In this document: in pieces, positions 16,383-25,646 of the stretch
Layout: each line of letters begins with the position of its first letter
Position numbering within the stretch: the first letter of the stretch is position 1
Source: Nocardia ninae NBRC 108245
GTDB lineage: Bacteria > Actinomycetota > Actinomycetes > Mycobacteriales > Mycobacteriaceae
DNA: 64,000 nt
Assembly: GCF_007990755.1 (NCBI RefSeq)
Contig: NZ_BJXA01000011.1
Coordinates: 62,001 to 126,000, forward strand
Direction: 5' to 3'
The notes under the pieces: generated by a model
Told to the model about the DNA's origin: nothing
The model's database searches: none
What the model saw: only the letters and a program-made list of their open reading frames with translations
Program-made: the position numbers and the translations under genes

Positions 16383-19300
16383 TCAGCTCGGCCAGTTCGT
16401 CCGGTCCGGCCAGCGCCGTCGGTGCGATGGTGCGGCCGGTGCGCACGTAATGGAAAGCGGCACTGATGCGTTCGAGCATCTCCTGCTCGGGCCTGCCCTC
16501 CCTGGACGCCATCAGCCTGGCCCAGGCCAGCCGGTAGACGGCCAGCTGCATGGCGACCGCGGGCTCCTCGGCGGGGGTCGGCTCGGCGCCGGTCTTCCAG
16601 TCGACCACGATCCAGCCGCCGCCCGGCTCGGCGAACACCGCATCCATCCGGCCGCGAATCACGGTGCCCGCGAGCGACGTTTCGAACGGGACCTCCACAT
16701 CGATCGGGCTGCGGTTGGCCCACGAGGAGTTCAGGAACGCGTCCTGCATCGCGGTCAGCTCGTCGTCCACGCCGGCGTCGGCGGCGGTGCTGTCGGCTGC
16801 GCCAGGCAGTTCGTCCAGGCCGAGCAGCCGGGTCGAACCGAACCAGCGCTGCACCCAGGCGTGGAACGCGGTGCCGCGGCGGGCCAGTGGGCTCGGCGGG
16901 AACGGCAGCGGACGGCGCAGGCGCGCGGCGAGTTTCGCCGGGTCGGCGCGCATCTCCACCAGGGCGGTCGCGGCGATCTGGCCGGGGAGTTCGACCTCCT
17001 CGGCGGCGGCCTGCTCGGATTCGAATTCGGCGAGTAGGGCGTCGACGTCGGCGGCCCAGCCGTCGGGGTCGTCGGGGTCGGGGGCGGGGGTGATCGGGTC
17101 CAGGGGTTGCTCTGCCGCGAATTGTGCGGTGGCGAAGGCGATGTCCTCGTCGGAGACGGGCTCGTCCATGGGGTCGGGTGGGATATCGCTGAGGTGCCGG
17201 GGTTCGGTGGGGTTGTCCATGGGGTCCGGTGGCAGATTGTCGGGGTCCGGTGGCAGGGCGTCCATGGGGTCCGGTGGCAAGGCGTCGATGTCGTCCGGCG
17301 GTTCGAACGGGTATGGGTCGCTGAATCCTGCTGTGGTCGAGGTGGTGTCGAAGAGATCTGCCGAGACGCTGTCCGGTTCGGGAGCACCTTCCGGTTCCAG
17401 TGCACTGCCGAGTTCGAGAGCAGCGCCCGGTTCGAGGACTGCCGCCGCTTCTACGACCGCGCCCGGTTGTCCGGCTGCGATCTTCTTCTCGCGGGCTGTT
17501 GCTCGCGGCGCGGGCCGCTTGGCGCGGAGTTCGGCCAGGGCGGCACGGACGAGGGCGGCACCCTGCTCGATGGGATCGCGGCGGTCGCCGAGGGGGTCGC
17601 GCGGCCATTCGGCGGTGGCCGGGTTGTCGGTGAACGGGTTCACTGCGTCGTGTGCCGGTGGGTCGTCCCAGCGGGCGATGTCGACGACGCCGTTGGCGGG
17701 ACTGTCGGCGGATTCGCTGGCGTGTTTCAGTTCGAGCAGGAAGTCAGACGGGCCCTTCGGCGTGGTGCCGGTCTCGGCCCAGTGGTGCGACGAAACGAGC
17801 AGCACGCGTTCGGTTCTGGTGAGGGCGACATAAAAGAGGCGGCGCTCTTCATCGATGCGACGGCGCTCCAGTGCTTCTTTATGGGACTTGATCGCGCGTT
17901 CCAGGTCGGCGCGGTCGTACAGGTCGGCCAGGTCGAGGACGGGCACGCCTTCGGCCGCGTCGTCCTGTTGCCGGTCGCCACGCAGCTTGGTCGGAAGTTC
18001 GGCCAGGGCACCGAGCCAGGTACCCGACGCGGTCCCGGACGGGAAGACACCACGCACCACGTGCGGCACCGCGACGATCTCCCATTCGAGACCTTTCGCC
18101 GCGTGCACGGTCAACACCTGCACCCGGTCCTTGGCGACCTCGACTTCGCCTGGCTCCAAGCCGTTCTCGACCGACTCGGCCGCGGCGAGGAAGGACAGCA
18201 AGCCGCTCAACGACGCACCGGAATCGGCCGCGTACCCCGCGACCACTTCAGCGAAGGCGTCGAGATGCTCACGCCCCGCGCCGGTGCCCGACATGGCCCG
18301 GCGGGCTTGGGTCTCCACGCCGACGCCGATGGTGCGCTCCACGTCGGCGACCAGCTCGGTCAGCAATTGGCCGCTGCGTTCGCGCAGAGCGGCGAGTTCT
18401 CTGCTCAAGGCCTCGATCCGGGCGAAACCCGACTCCGAATACTGTTCGCGCGGACCGGGATCGGCGATCGCGTCGGCCAAGCCCGCCTGTTCGGCAGGTT
18501 CGGGTGCCACCTCGCGCAAGGCCTCGGCCAGCGAGTTGCCGTCGGTGATGTCCGGCGCGTCACCACTGTTGAAGCGGCTGATCGAGAGCATGCGCGCGCG
18601 TCGGGCCAGCGCCGCGATATCGGCGACACCGATACGCCAGCGAGCACCGGTCAGGACCCGCATCGCCGCGCTACCCGAGCCTGGTTCGGCGATCAGGCGC
18701 AGCGTGGCGACGATATCGGCGACCTCGGGGGTGGCGAGCAGGCCGCCGAGCCCGACGATCTCCACCGGTAAACCTTGGGCGCGCAGCGCTTCCGCGAGCG
18801 GTGACGCATCGGCGTTGCGGCGGACCAGCACCGCCGAGGTGGGCGGCGGCTCCCCCGCGGCGCGACGAGCCGCCCACTCCTCGGCGATCCGTATGGCCAG
18901 CCACTCGCGCTCCTCGGCAACGGTCTCGGTCAACGCCAGCGCCACCACGCCCTGTCCCGCACCGGGTTTCGCGCGCAGGGCATCGACCGTCACGCCGCCG
19001 CCCTCGATGGCTTTGCGGCGCAAGGGGTCCGCTACCAGGTTCGCCAGTGCCAACGCCTCGGGCGGATTGCGCCAACTGGTCAGCAGCGGCAGCGTCGGCG
19101 CGGGAACGCCGGGGGCACTGGGGAAGTCGGTGGCGAAGCGCGGCAGGTTCGCGGCGGAGGCACCGCGCCAGCCGTAGATCGATTGCATCGGGTCGCCGAC
19201 GGCGGTGACCGCCAGTCGTTGTCCGTCACGCGACGAGGGCTCCCGCGAATCGGCATTCGAGGACCTGGCAGCACCGCGTTGCTCGCCCTGCCGCGACTCC

Positions 19301-20295
19301 TCGCTCGCCGGCCGTCCGGTGTGCCGCGGCTCCCGTGCACTCGTCGGCTGCTCAGCGCGGCCGGTCGGATCGGCCCAGGGCGCGCCACCGAACAAGGCGG
19401 CCAGCAGCACTCGTTGGGCGTGGCCGGTGTCCTGGTACTCGTCGAGCAGGACGAGGCGGAAACGGGCCCGCTCGGCGGTGGCGACCTCCGGGTGTTCGGC
19501 GGCAAGGCGGGCGGCCAAGGACATCTGCGCGCCGAAATCCAGTGCGCCGCGACGGCGTAACGCGTCGGCCAGCTGCTGCACCAGTGGGAGCAGGGCGATG
19601 CGTTCGCGCTGGACCTGCAGGATGCTCAGCAGGGCTTGACTCGGCCCACCGCGCTGGCGTGGGCCGGGCGGGAGGGTGTGCACCAGCTTCTCGAGGTCGG
19701 TGTGCGCCTCGGCCAGTTGCTCCGGCTCGACCAGGTGCTCGGCCAGCTGCCCGGACAGAGCGAGGATCGCCTCGGTGACCGAGACGGGGGTGCGGTCGGT
19801 GTCCAGGTCGCCGTCCCAGGTGCGCACCACCTGGTGCGCGAGCTGCCAGAGCTGGGTCTGGGTGAGCAGCGTCGCCGAGGGCTCCACCGGCAGCAGCAGG
19901 CCGTGTTCGGTGAGCAGCCTGCCCGCGTACGAGTGGTAGGTGCTGATCTCCGGCTCGGCGCCGGACAGCTGCGCCCGCAACTGCCCGGACAGGTCGAGTT
20001 CGCGCAGCAGCGGCGCACCGGCGAGCCGGGCCAGCCGGGTCCGGATGCGAGCGGTCAACTGCTGCGCGGCTTTTCGGGTGAACGTCAGGCCGAGAACCTC
20101 ATCGGGCAGGACGAGGCGGTTGGCCACCATCCACACCACGCGGGCGGCCATCGTCTCGGTCTTCCCCGCCCCGGCCCCCGCGACGACCAGGGTCGGGCCC
20201 GGCGGCGCCGCGATCACCGCCGCCTGTTCGTCGGTGGGCGGCGGCAGGCCGAGTGCGTCGGCCAGCCGGTGCGGGGTTACCCGTCCGCCGGTCAC
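16339..20295 (-). CDS. adnB: AdnB subunit of the AdnAB helicase-nuclease
   Basis: About 1318 residues. A UvrD-type motor (Walker A GAGAGKTET, Walker B LLDEYQDTGHAQ, motif III GDPMQSIYGWRGA, motif VI ALTRTERVL) is followed by a RecB-type nuclease (GTAFHAWVQRWFG, IRGRMDAVF, VVDWKTG, QLAVYRLAW). The catalytic Asp and D-x-K residues are present. With AdnA it resects double-strand breaks in mycobacteria, where AdnB is the lead motor. GTG 20295 is chosen (GAGG 7 nt upstream); the frame to 20451 is Arg-rich and unconserved. It carries an acidic, proline-rich linker with PPDPMD repeats and is ~200 residues longer than mycobacterial AdnB (~1100). Confidence 0.9.
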   Translation of the reverse strand: MTGGRVTPHRLADALGLPPPTDEQAAVIAAPPGPTLVVAGAGAGKTETMAARVVWMVANRLVLPDEVLGLTFTRKAAQQLTARIRTRLARLAGAPLLRELDLSGQLRAQLSGAEPEISTYHSYAGRLLTEHGLLLPVEPSATLLTQTQLWQLAHQVVRTWDGDLDTDRTPVSVTEAILALSGQLAEHLVEPEQLAEAHTDLEKLVHTLPPGPRQRGGPSQALLSILQVQRERIALLPLVQQLADALRRRGALDFGAQMSLAARLAAEHPEVATAERARFRLVLLDEYQDTGHAQRVLLAALFGGAPWADPTGRAEQPTSAREPRHTGRPASEESRQGEQRGAARSSNADSREPSSRDGQRLAVTAVGDPMQSIYGWRGASAANLPRFATDFPSAPGVPAPTLPLLTSWRNPPEALALANLVADPLRRKAIEGGGVTVDALRAKPGAGQGVVALALTETVAEEREWLAIRIAEEWAARRAAGEPPPTSAVLVRRNADASPLAEALRAQGLPVEIVGLGGLLATPEVADIVATLRLIAEPGSGSAAMRVLTGARWRIGVADIAALARRARMLSISRFNSGDAPDITDGNSLAEALREVAPEPAEQAGLADAIADPGPREQYSESGFARIEALSRELAALRERSGQLLTELVADVERTIGVGVETQARRAMSGTGAGREHLDAFAEVVAGYAADSGASLSGLLSFLAAAESVENGLEPGEVEVAKDRVQVLTVHAAKGLEWEIVAVPHVVRGVFPSGTASGTWLGALAELPTKLRGDRQQDDAAEGVPVLDLADLYDRADLERAIKSHKEALERRRIDEERRLFYVALTRTERVLLVSSHHWAETGTTPKGPSDFLLELKHASESADSPANGVVDIARWDDPPAHDAVNPFTDNPATAEWPRDPLGDRRDPIEQGAALVRAALAELRAKRPAPRATAREKKIAAGQPGAVVEAAAVLEPGAALELGSALEPEGAPEPDSVSADLFDTTSTTAGFSDPYPFEPPDDIDALPPDPMDALPPDPDNLPPDPMDNPTEPRHLSDIPPDPMDEPVSDEDIAFATAQFAAEQPLDPITPAPDPDDPDGWAADVDALLAEFESEQAAAEEVELPGQIAATALVEMRADPAKLAARLRRPLPFPPSPLARRGTAFHAWVQRWFGSTRLLGLDELPGAADSTAADAGVDDELTAMQDAFLNSSWANRSPIDVEVPFETSLAGTVIRGRMDAVFAEPGGGWIVVDWKTGAEPTPAEEPAVAMQLAVYRLAWARLMASREGRPEQEMLERISAAFHYVRTGRTIAPTALAGPDELAELIRNSAPTGSPSTPG
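17165..17290 (-). repeat. tandem repeat encoding PPDPMD units inside adnB
   Basis: On the + strand GGGGTCCGGTGGCA recurs several times with 15-40 bp period. Translated on the - strand it gives repeats DALPPDPM / DALPPDP / DNLPPDPM / DIPPDPM in the linker between the helicase and nuclease domains. The in-frame units suggest expansion and contraction by slippage. Confidence 0.75.
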
Positions 20296-20571
20296 GACTG
20301 CGCCTCGGTGGTACCGCACTCCGACGCGCCGGGTGGCACCGGTCCGCCTGGTCGCGGTCGACGTGCGCCGGTGGCCCGGCGACGTGGCCCGATACTCGAG
20401 TGCGCTGCGGCGTCGATCGCTCGCTCCGGTATGACGGAGCAGCACAGACACTCGACTCCGCAGATCGGCAGCGGTACGCGGCGGGGCTTGTCGTTCACGA
20501 CGTCACCTCGCTGCCCGGCTCCGTCGTGCGCAACAGCACGCTGTGTTGGCGATCGACTCGCCGATGCTGGC

Positions 20572-23500
20572 TCACTCGTCGGTCACCTGCCTGCCGGTGT
20601 CCTGGACGGGGCAGCTGCCTGCGACCGGGCAGTGGCGGCAGCCGTCGTTGCGCATCGCGAGATAGCTCGGGCCCTCGGTGGCGGCGGCCGCGTCGTGAAT
20701 AGTGTTGCGCCACTTGTCCAGAGCCTCCGGATCGAGCGGCGGCTGCATGCGCTGGGTAGCGCCCTCCTTGCTGCTCGGCTTGGCGACGTAGACCAATCGA
20801 GCGCCGCCCGGCTCGCCGAGTGCGCCGCCTTCGTTCGCGATCTGTTCGTCCGAGTCTTGCTCGTCGGCATCCGGTTCGCCTGGGGCGGTGACCGATTCGA
20901 CCGCATCCGAATCAGCCGGCCTATCGGCGGGGCCCGATTCTTCCTGCGCTTCCTCGGTGGTCGCGTCGAGCGCGCCCATCGCCGCCGCCACCTGATACGT
21001 CGCCAGCTGCGCGTGATCGACCGCCGCCTGCTTGGTGACCGGCGACTTCCCGGTCTTCACGTCCACGATCACGAAGCGGCCCAGCGCATCCCGCTCCAAC
21101 CGGTCCACCCGGCCGCGAATCCGCACCGGCCGTTCGTCTTCCGTCCGAGGCGGCAGCACGCAGTCCACCGGCACCTCGACCCCGGCCTGGGTGAGTTCGC
21201 CACGGGTGTTGCGCACCCACGCCATGAAGGTTTCCAGCATGGCCTCGGTGCGGCGCAGCTCCTGCCGGGAATGCCAGCCGGATCCGGGATCGACGGACTG
21301 CCAAGCCTTTTCGAGCGCGGCGCGCACCTGCGTCTCGGGCACCTGTCCGGCCAGCGCCTGCACCAGGGTGTGCACCAGGTTGCCCTTGACGGCGTGCGGG
21401 TTGTCCCCGTCGGTGCCGCCGTGCCGTTCCAGCGCCCAACGCAGCGGGCAGGTGCGCAGCAGCTCCACGGTGGACGGCGAGAGGCCGATCGGGCTCTCGT
21501 CCTCCTCCCACAGGGACCGCGCCGAGCTCAATTCGGCGGTGCCGTACCACTCGTCGGGGTGGGTGCCCGGCACGCCGGCGCCGGCCAGGCGCGCCAACTG
21601 GTGCGCGGCCCGTTGCCTGCGGTCCGGATCGGCCTCGGGATCGCAGACGGCGCCGCGCAATTCGGCCACCAGCGAATGCATGACCAGGGCGCGGCCGGGA
21701 TCGGCGATCGGCAGCGCGCCGGGTTCCCCGTCCTCGTCGTGCCCGAGCAACTCGGCCAGGAACCGGGACGGAACGAGATCCCGCTCCCCCGAGACCGATT
21801 CCACCGCGGTGACCAGCAGTGAACGCCGGGCCCGGCTGCACGCGACGAGCAGCAGCCTGCGTTCCTCGGCGAGGATCGGCGCGGCCCGGCTCACCTGTTC
21901 GCCGCCGTCGGTGACGCCTGCGGTCAGGTCAACCAGGTCCTCGGTGTTCAACAACGTCCCGCGCGCCCGCGGGTTCGGCCAGATCCCTTCCTGCACAGCG
22001 GCGACCGCGACGACGTCCCACTCCCGGCCCGCGGCGGCGTGCGCGCTGAGCAGGGCGACCGCCTCCTTGGGCGCGGTACGGGGCATCGAACCGTTCGGAA
22101 TCTCCTGTTGCACCAGGTATTCCACGAAGCCCTCGATGCTCGCGCGGGGCAGCCGGTCCACATAGGCCGCGGCCGCGTCGAACAAGCCGACGGCGGCATC
22201 GAGATCGCGGTCGGCCTGCATGCCCACCGCGCCACCGCGTTCGGACTGCGCGACCCAGCGTCGCTCGAGCCGCGAGGCGGTCCACAGCGCCCACAGCACG
22301 TCCTCCAGCCCCGCGCCGGGCCGACGCGCCTTGCGCGCCCGCTCGAGCGCGTCGAGCACCCGGCGCAGCGGGGCCGCCTCGACATCGGTCAGCCGCTCCA
22401 GGATGCGCAGGTCGCCGGACCCGATCAGCAGATCCCGCAGGACCTCCGCAGACGATTGATCTATGCCGTGCCGGAGTACGGCGGACTCACCGCTCGCCGC
22501 AGGATCGTCAGCGGGATCGATGGAGTGACTGGACTTCGCGGAGGAGCCGTCGACAGCGGCGGTGGTGGCGGTCGCATCAGCGGTGGCGGTCACGTCCGTC
22601 GAGTCGGCGGAGTCATCGTCGTTGGCGGCGGCATCAGGGTCAGCGTTCTGGTCGGCGTCCTCGTCATCCTGTTCGACCTCGATGCCACGCCATTCGGAGT
22701 CCTCGATGCTCCATTCGGCATCGATCCCATACCAATCGGCGTCGTCCGCAGCCCGCTCGACGCTGCCCGGACTCGGCTCGGGTAGCCCTGTCTCCCGCTC
22801 GGAGCTTTCGATAGCCTGATCGGGCTCACCCGGATTCCGCTCGGAGTACTCGTTTTCCGGAGCCTCGTCCGCACCCCGGCCGAACTTCGCCTTGTTCCGC
22901 TCGGATTCCAGCACACTGCGTCGCACACCACGCCGCAACCGCCGCAGCGTGATCTGATCCGCGCCACCGAGCGGACCGGCAAGCAGGTCCAGCGCATCCT
23001 CCGGCTCGAACGTCGAGCCCTTCTCTCCCGCGAGCAACGCCCGGAGCGACAGCAGCATCCAGGCCGCGCCCCGCCGCCGAGCCAGCGGTGTGTCCAGCGC
23101 GGGCTGCTGTACCGGCACTCCCGCCGCCAGCAGCGCCCGGCGCAGCGGCGGCAACGACAGCGGCACCGACCGGACGATCACCGCCATCCGCGACCACGGC
23201 ACCCCACCGGTCAGGTGCGCCCGCCGCAGGTGATCGGCGATGAGCGCGGCTTCCTTCGCGGGCGTGGCGAGCACCCGCACCCGCACCTCGGTGCCGTCGT
23301 CCACCGGTTGATCCGCCCGCTTCGGCAACGAAAAGCGTTGTGGCGCACTGCCGGGCAACTTCGCCGCCACCCTGGCGACGGCCAGCTCCACCGGACCGCC
23401 CGAACGACGGTTGTCGCGCAGCACGATTCGCTGCCCGTCGGGTGCGGGCAGGTCGGCGACGAACCGGGCGTCCGCGCCGCGGAAGGCGAAGATGCCCTGG

Positions 23501-24465
23501 TCCGGGTCGCCCGCGACGACGGTGGTGTGCGCGCTGTGCCCGATCGCCCTGACCAGCATCGCGGCCTGCGGGTCGAGATGTTGCGCATCGTCGACCAGCA
23601 GGTACCTGATCCGGGCGCGTTCGGCGGCAAGCAGATCGGCGTCGCCGGCCAGCGCGTCGAGCGCGGCGCCGATCAGTTCGGCGGCGTCCAGCGCGGGCGC
23701 GGTCGCCTCCGGTGCCTCGACGCCCACCGACCAGCGCAGCAGCATCGTCTGTTCGTAGCGCACCGCGAACTTGCCCGCCGCCACCCACTCCGGTTTACCG
23801 TGCTCGCGCCCGAGCCGCACCAGATCCTCGGGCCCCAGCCCACGTTCGGTCGCCCGCAACATCAGGTCACGCAACTGTTCGGCGAACCCACCGAGTGCCA
23901 ATGCGGGTTGCAGCCGTTCCGGCCACAGGTCGTCCGCGCCCTCAGCGATGTCGATAAGGTCCCCGCGCAGCATTTCCCGCAGCACCGCATCCTGCTCGGC
24001 ACCGGTCAGCAAACGTGGCGGCGGGTTGCCGTGTGCGGTCGCGTGCCTGCGCAGCACCGAGAAGGCGTAGGAGTGCAGGGTGCGGGCCAGCGGCTCCCTG
24101 GTCGCGCCCGGTACCCCGCCCTCGGCGTCGGGGCCGGCCAGGCGTGCGGTGATGGCGTCGCGGGCCGCACTCGCGGCCTGCTTCGAATGGGCAAGGACCA
24201 GCACGGATTCGGGATCGTCGCCCGCCGCGATGCGGTCGGCGGCGAGATCGACCAGCAGAGCTGTTTTGCCCGTGCCCGGTCCGCCGAGCACCTGCCAAGG
24301 TCGCCACCCTGGGCGCGTCGGCCCGGCCGCGGCCGCGGCCTCGAACAGCGCGCGAACGTCGGCACCCCAGGCGCGCGGCCGGGGTGCCGCCACGTTCCGG
24401 CGAACAAGTCGCACCGCGCTATCCGATCGCACCACGCGGGCTATTGCAACAGACACGACCGACAC
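20572..24465 (-). CDS. adnA: AdnA subunit of the AdnAB helicase-nuclease
   Basis: About 1297 residues. The N-terminal UvrD-like domain has Walker A GGPGTGKTA, but its Walker B region reads LLVDDAQHL rather than DEYQ, fitting the secondary-motor role of AdnA. The C-terminal nuclease has RIRGRVDRL, IVDVKTGK and QLATYQVA. Cysteines in CPLRWAL, plus CRHCPVAGSC near the C-terminus, match the iron-sulfur arrangement of AddB/AdnA nucleases. A ~150-residue acidic low-complexity insert (22460-22890) separates motor blocks and explains the length over the ~1055-residue mycobacterial protein. GTG 24465 is a best guess; TTG 24486 or GTG 24456 are possible. It is co-oriented with adnB, 276 bp upstream. 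Confidence 0.9.
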   Translation of the reverse strand: MSVVSVAIARVVRSDSAVRLVRRNVAAPRPRAWGADVRALFEAAAAAGPTRPGWRPWQVLGGPGTGKTALLVDLAADRIAAGDDPESVLVLAHSKQAASAARDAITARLAGPDAEGGVPGATREPLARTLHSYAFSVLRRHATAHGNPPPRLLTGAEQDAVLREMLRGDLIDIAEGADDLWPERLQPALALGGFAEQLRDLMLRATERGLGPEDLVRLGREHGKPEWVAAGKFAVRYEQTMLLRWSVGVEAPEATAPALDAAELIGAALDALAGDADLLAAERARIRYLLVDDAQHLDPQAAMLVRAIGHSAHTTVVAGDPDQGIFAFRGADARFVADLPAPDGQRIVLRDNRRSGGPVELAVARVAAKLPGSAPQRFSLPKRADQPVDDGTEVRVRVLATPAKEAALIADHLRRAHLTGGVPWSRMAVIVRSVPLSLPPLRRALLAAGVPVQQPALDTPLARRRGAAWMLLSLRALLAGEKGSTFEPEDALDLLAGPLGGADQITLRRLRRGVRRSVLESERNKAKFGRGADEAPENEYSERNPGEPDQAIESSERETGLPEPSPGSVERAADDADWYGIDAEWSIEDSEWRGIEVEQDDEDADQNADPDAAANDDDSADSTDVTATADATATTAAVDGSSAKSSHSIDPADDPAASGESAVLRHGIDQSSAEVLRDLLIGSGDLRILERLTDVEAAPLRRVLDALERARKARRPGAGLEDVLWALWTASRLERRWVAQSERGGAVGMQADRDLDAAVGLFDAAAAYVDRLPRASIEGFVEYLVQQEIPNGSMPRTAPKEAVALLSAHAAAGREWDVVAVAAVQEGIWPNPRARGTLLNTEDLVDLTAGVTDGGEQVSRAAPILAEERRLLLVACSRARRSLLVTAVESVSGERDLVPSRFLAELLGHDEDGEPGALPIADPGRALVMHSLVAELRGAVCDPEADPDRRQRAAHQLARLAGAGVPGTHPDEWYGTAELSSARSLWEEDESPIGLSPSTVELLRTCPLRWALERHGGTDGDNPHAVKGNLVHTLVQALAGQVPETQVRAALEKAWQSVDPGSGWHSRQELRRTEAMLETFMAWVRNTRGELTQAGVEVPVDCVLPPRTEDERPVRIRGRVDRLERDALGRFVIVDVKTGKSPVTKQAAVDHAQLATYQVAAAMGALDATTEEAQEESGPADRPADSDAVESVTAPGEPDADEQDSDEQIANEGGALGEPGGARLVYVAKPSSKEGATQRMQPPLDPEALDKWRNTIHDAAAATEGPSYLAMRNDGCRHCPVAGSCPVQDTGRQVTDE

Positions 24466-24527
24466 GCCGACGCGCCCCTCGGGCAACTCGCCGAGCGGCC
24501 GTTCGCTACGCAGGTCAAAATGGACCG

Positions 24528-25304
24528 GTGTCTGCTCTCAATGTCTATCGATTCGGCCCGGCGACCGGACCGGCCGTCCTCACCCTGCACGGGGTGACCG
24601 GCCACGGCAAACGCTGGGAAGACCTGGCCGCGAACCATCTGCCCGGTGTCCGGATCATCGCACCTGACCTGCGCGGACACGGGCGGTCGAGCGCGTTGCC
24701 GCCGTGGACCTTCGAGGCCGTCGTCGCGGATCTGGTCGAGTTGCTCGCCGCGGAGACCACCGATCCGGTGACAGTGGTCGGGCACTCGTTCGGCGGCGCG
24801 TGTGCGCTTCATCTCGCCGATCGCCATCCGGACCTGGTCCGGCAGCTCGTGCTGTTCGATCCGGCCATCGCGATCGACCCGGCACTGATCAACGACATCG
24901 CCGAATCGCTGCTGGCCTCCCCCGACTACGAGAGCATGGCCCGCGCCCGGGAGGACAAGCTGGCCTCCTCGTGGGGCGAGGTCGCGCCGGAGCGCCTGGA
25001 TGCCGAACTCGCCGAACATCTGGTGCCCACCGCGGACGGCCGCGTCGGCTGGCGGATGAGCCTACCCGCCATCACCTCCTACTGGGGCCAGCTCGCCCGC
25101 CCCTTCGTGCTGCCGTCCGCCGACCTGCCCACGGTCCTGGTGCAGGCGATGAAGGTACAGCCACCGTTCGTCACACCCGAGTTCCGCGCGGCGCTCACCG
25201 AGCACCTCGGCGCGCGGCTCACCGTGCACGAGTGGCAGTGCGATCACATGATCCCGCAAGCCCTTCCGGCCGAGGCCGCCGCGCTCATCCGCTCGGTGCT
25301 CTGA
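24528..25304 (+). CDS. lipV: alpha/beta hydrolase, LipV-like
   Basis: A 258-residue alpha/beta-hydrolase. The oxyanion region is LHGVTGHGKRWEDLA, the nucleophile elbow is VGHSFGGACAL (Ser in GHSFGG), and the acid and histidine fall near DLPTVLVQAM and CDHMIPQALPAEAAALI. PDLRGHGRSSALPPWTFEAVVADLVELL and the C-terminal half match Rv3203 (LipV), a lipase/esterase. The substrate here is unknown. GTG 24528 gives a start just before the first strand; the longer frame to 24384 overlaps the adnA start region. It is divergent from adnA and 5 bp upstream of the alkyltransferase-like gene. Confidence 0.85.
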   Translation: MSALNVYRFGPATGPAVLTLHGVTGHGKRWEDLAANHLPGVRIIAPDLRGHGRSSALPPWTFEAVVADLVELLAAETTDPVTVVGHSFGGACALHLADRHPDLVRQLVLFDPAIAIDPALINDIAESLLASPDYESMARAREDKLASSWGEVAPERLDAELAEHLVPTADGRVGWRMSLPAITSYWGQLARPFVLPSADLPTVLVQAMKVQPPFVTPEFRAALTEHLGARLTVHEWQCDHMIPQALPAEAAALIRSVL

Positions 25305-25309
25305 GCGCG

Positions 25310-25606
25310 ATGGCCACCACCGACGATCAGGTGGAGCGGGTGCGCGAGCTGGTCGCGTCCATCCCGCCCGGCCGGGTGGCGACCTACGGCGACATCGCCG
25401 CGGCCGCCGGGCTGTCCACGCCGCGCACGGTCGGGTGGATCATGCGCACCGACGCCGCGGATCTGCCGTGGCATCGGGTGATCGGCGCGGCAGGCAAGCC
25501 CGCCGCGCACCTGGCCGACCGCCAGCTGCGCCTGCTCGCGGCCGAAGGGGTGCCGATCCGCGAGGGCCGAGTGAACTTGCGAGCGGCGCGTTTTCCGTTT
25601 GGGTAA
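25310..25606 (+). CDS. alkyltransferase-like (ATL) protein, MGMT fold without active Cys
   Basis: A 98-residue protein with the DNA-binding domain of O6-alkylguanine-DNA alkyltransferases: PPGRVATYGDIAAAAGLSTPRTVGWIMRT and the arginine finger region. The active-site PCHRV motif is replaced by PWHRV, the hallmark of ATL proteins. These bind O6-alkylguanine and flag it for nucleotide excision repair instead of repairing it directly. It follows lipV by 5 bp and is probably co-transcribed. Counterpart of Rv3204. The ATG start lies next to the lipV stop. Confidence 0.9.
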   Translation: MATTDDQVERVRELVASIPPGRVATYGDIAAAAGLSTPRTVGWIMRTDAADLPWHRVIGAAGKPAAHLADRQLRLLAAEGVPIREGRVNLRAARFPFG

Positions 25607-25646
25607 ACCCACCCGGCGCGGGCCGCGCGACGGTTACCGTTGAAGC

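Noticed and set aside
17165-17290. CRISPR-like short repeats
   Set aside because: The repeats are in frame in adnB and encode PPDPMD units; spacing is irregular and there are no spacers or cas genes.
19636-21822. Long + strand ORF (728 codons) across the adnA-adnB junction
   Set aside because: It is the antisense shadow of two well-supported genes in a high-GC genome; no recognisable protein features.
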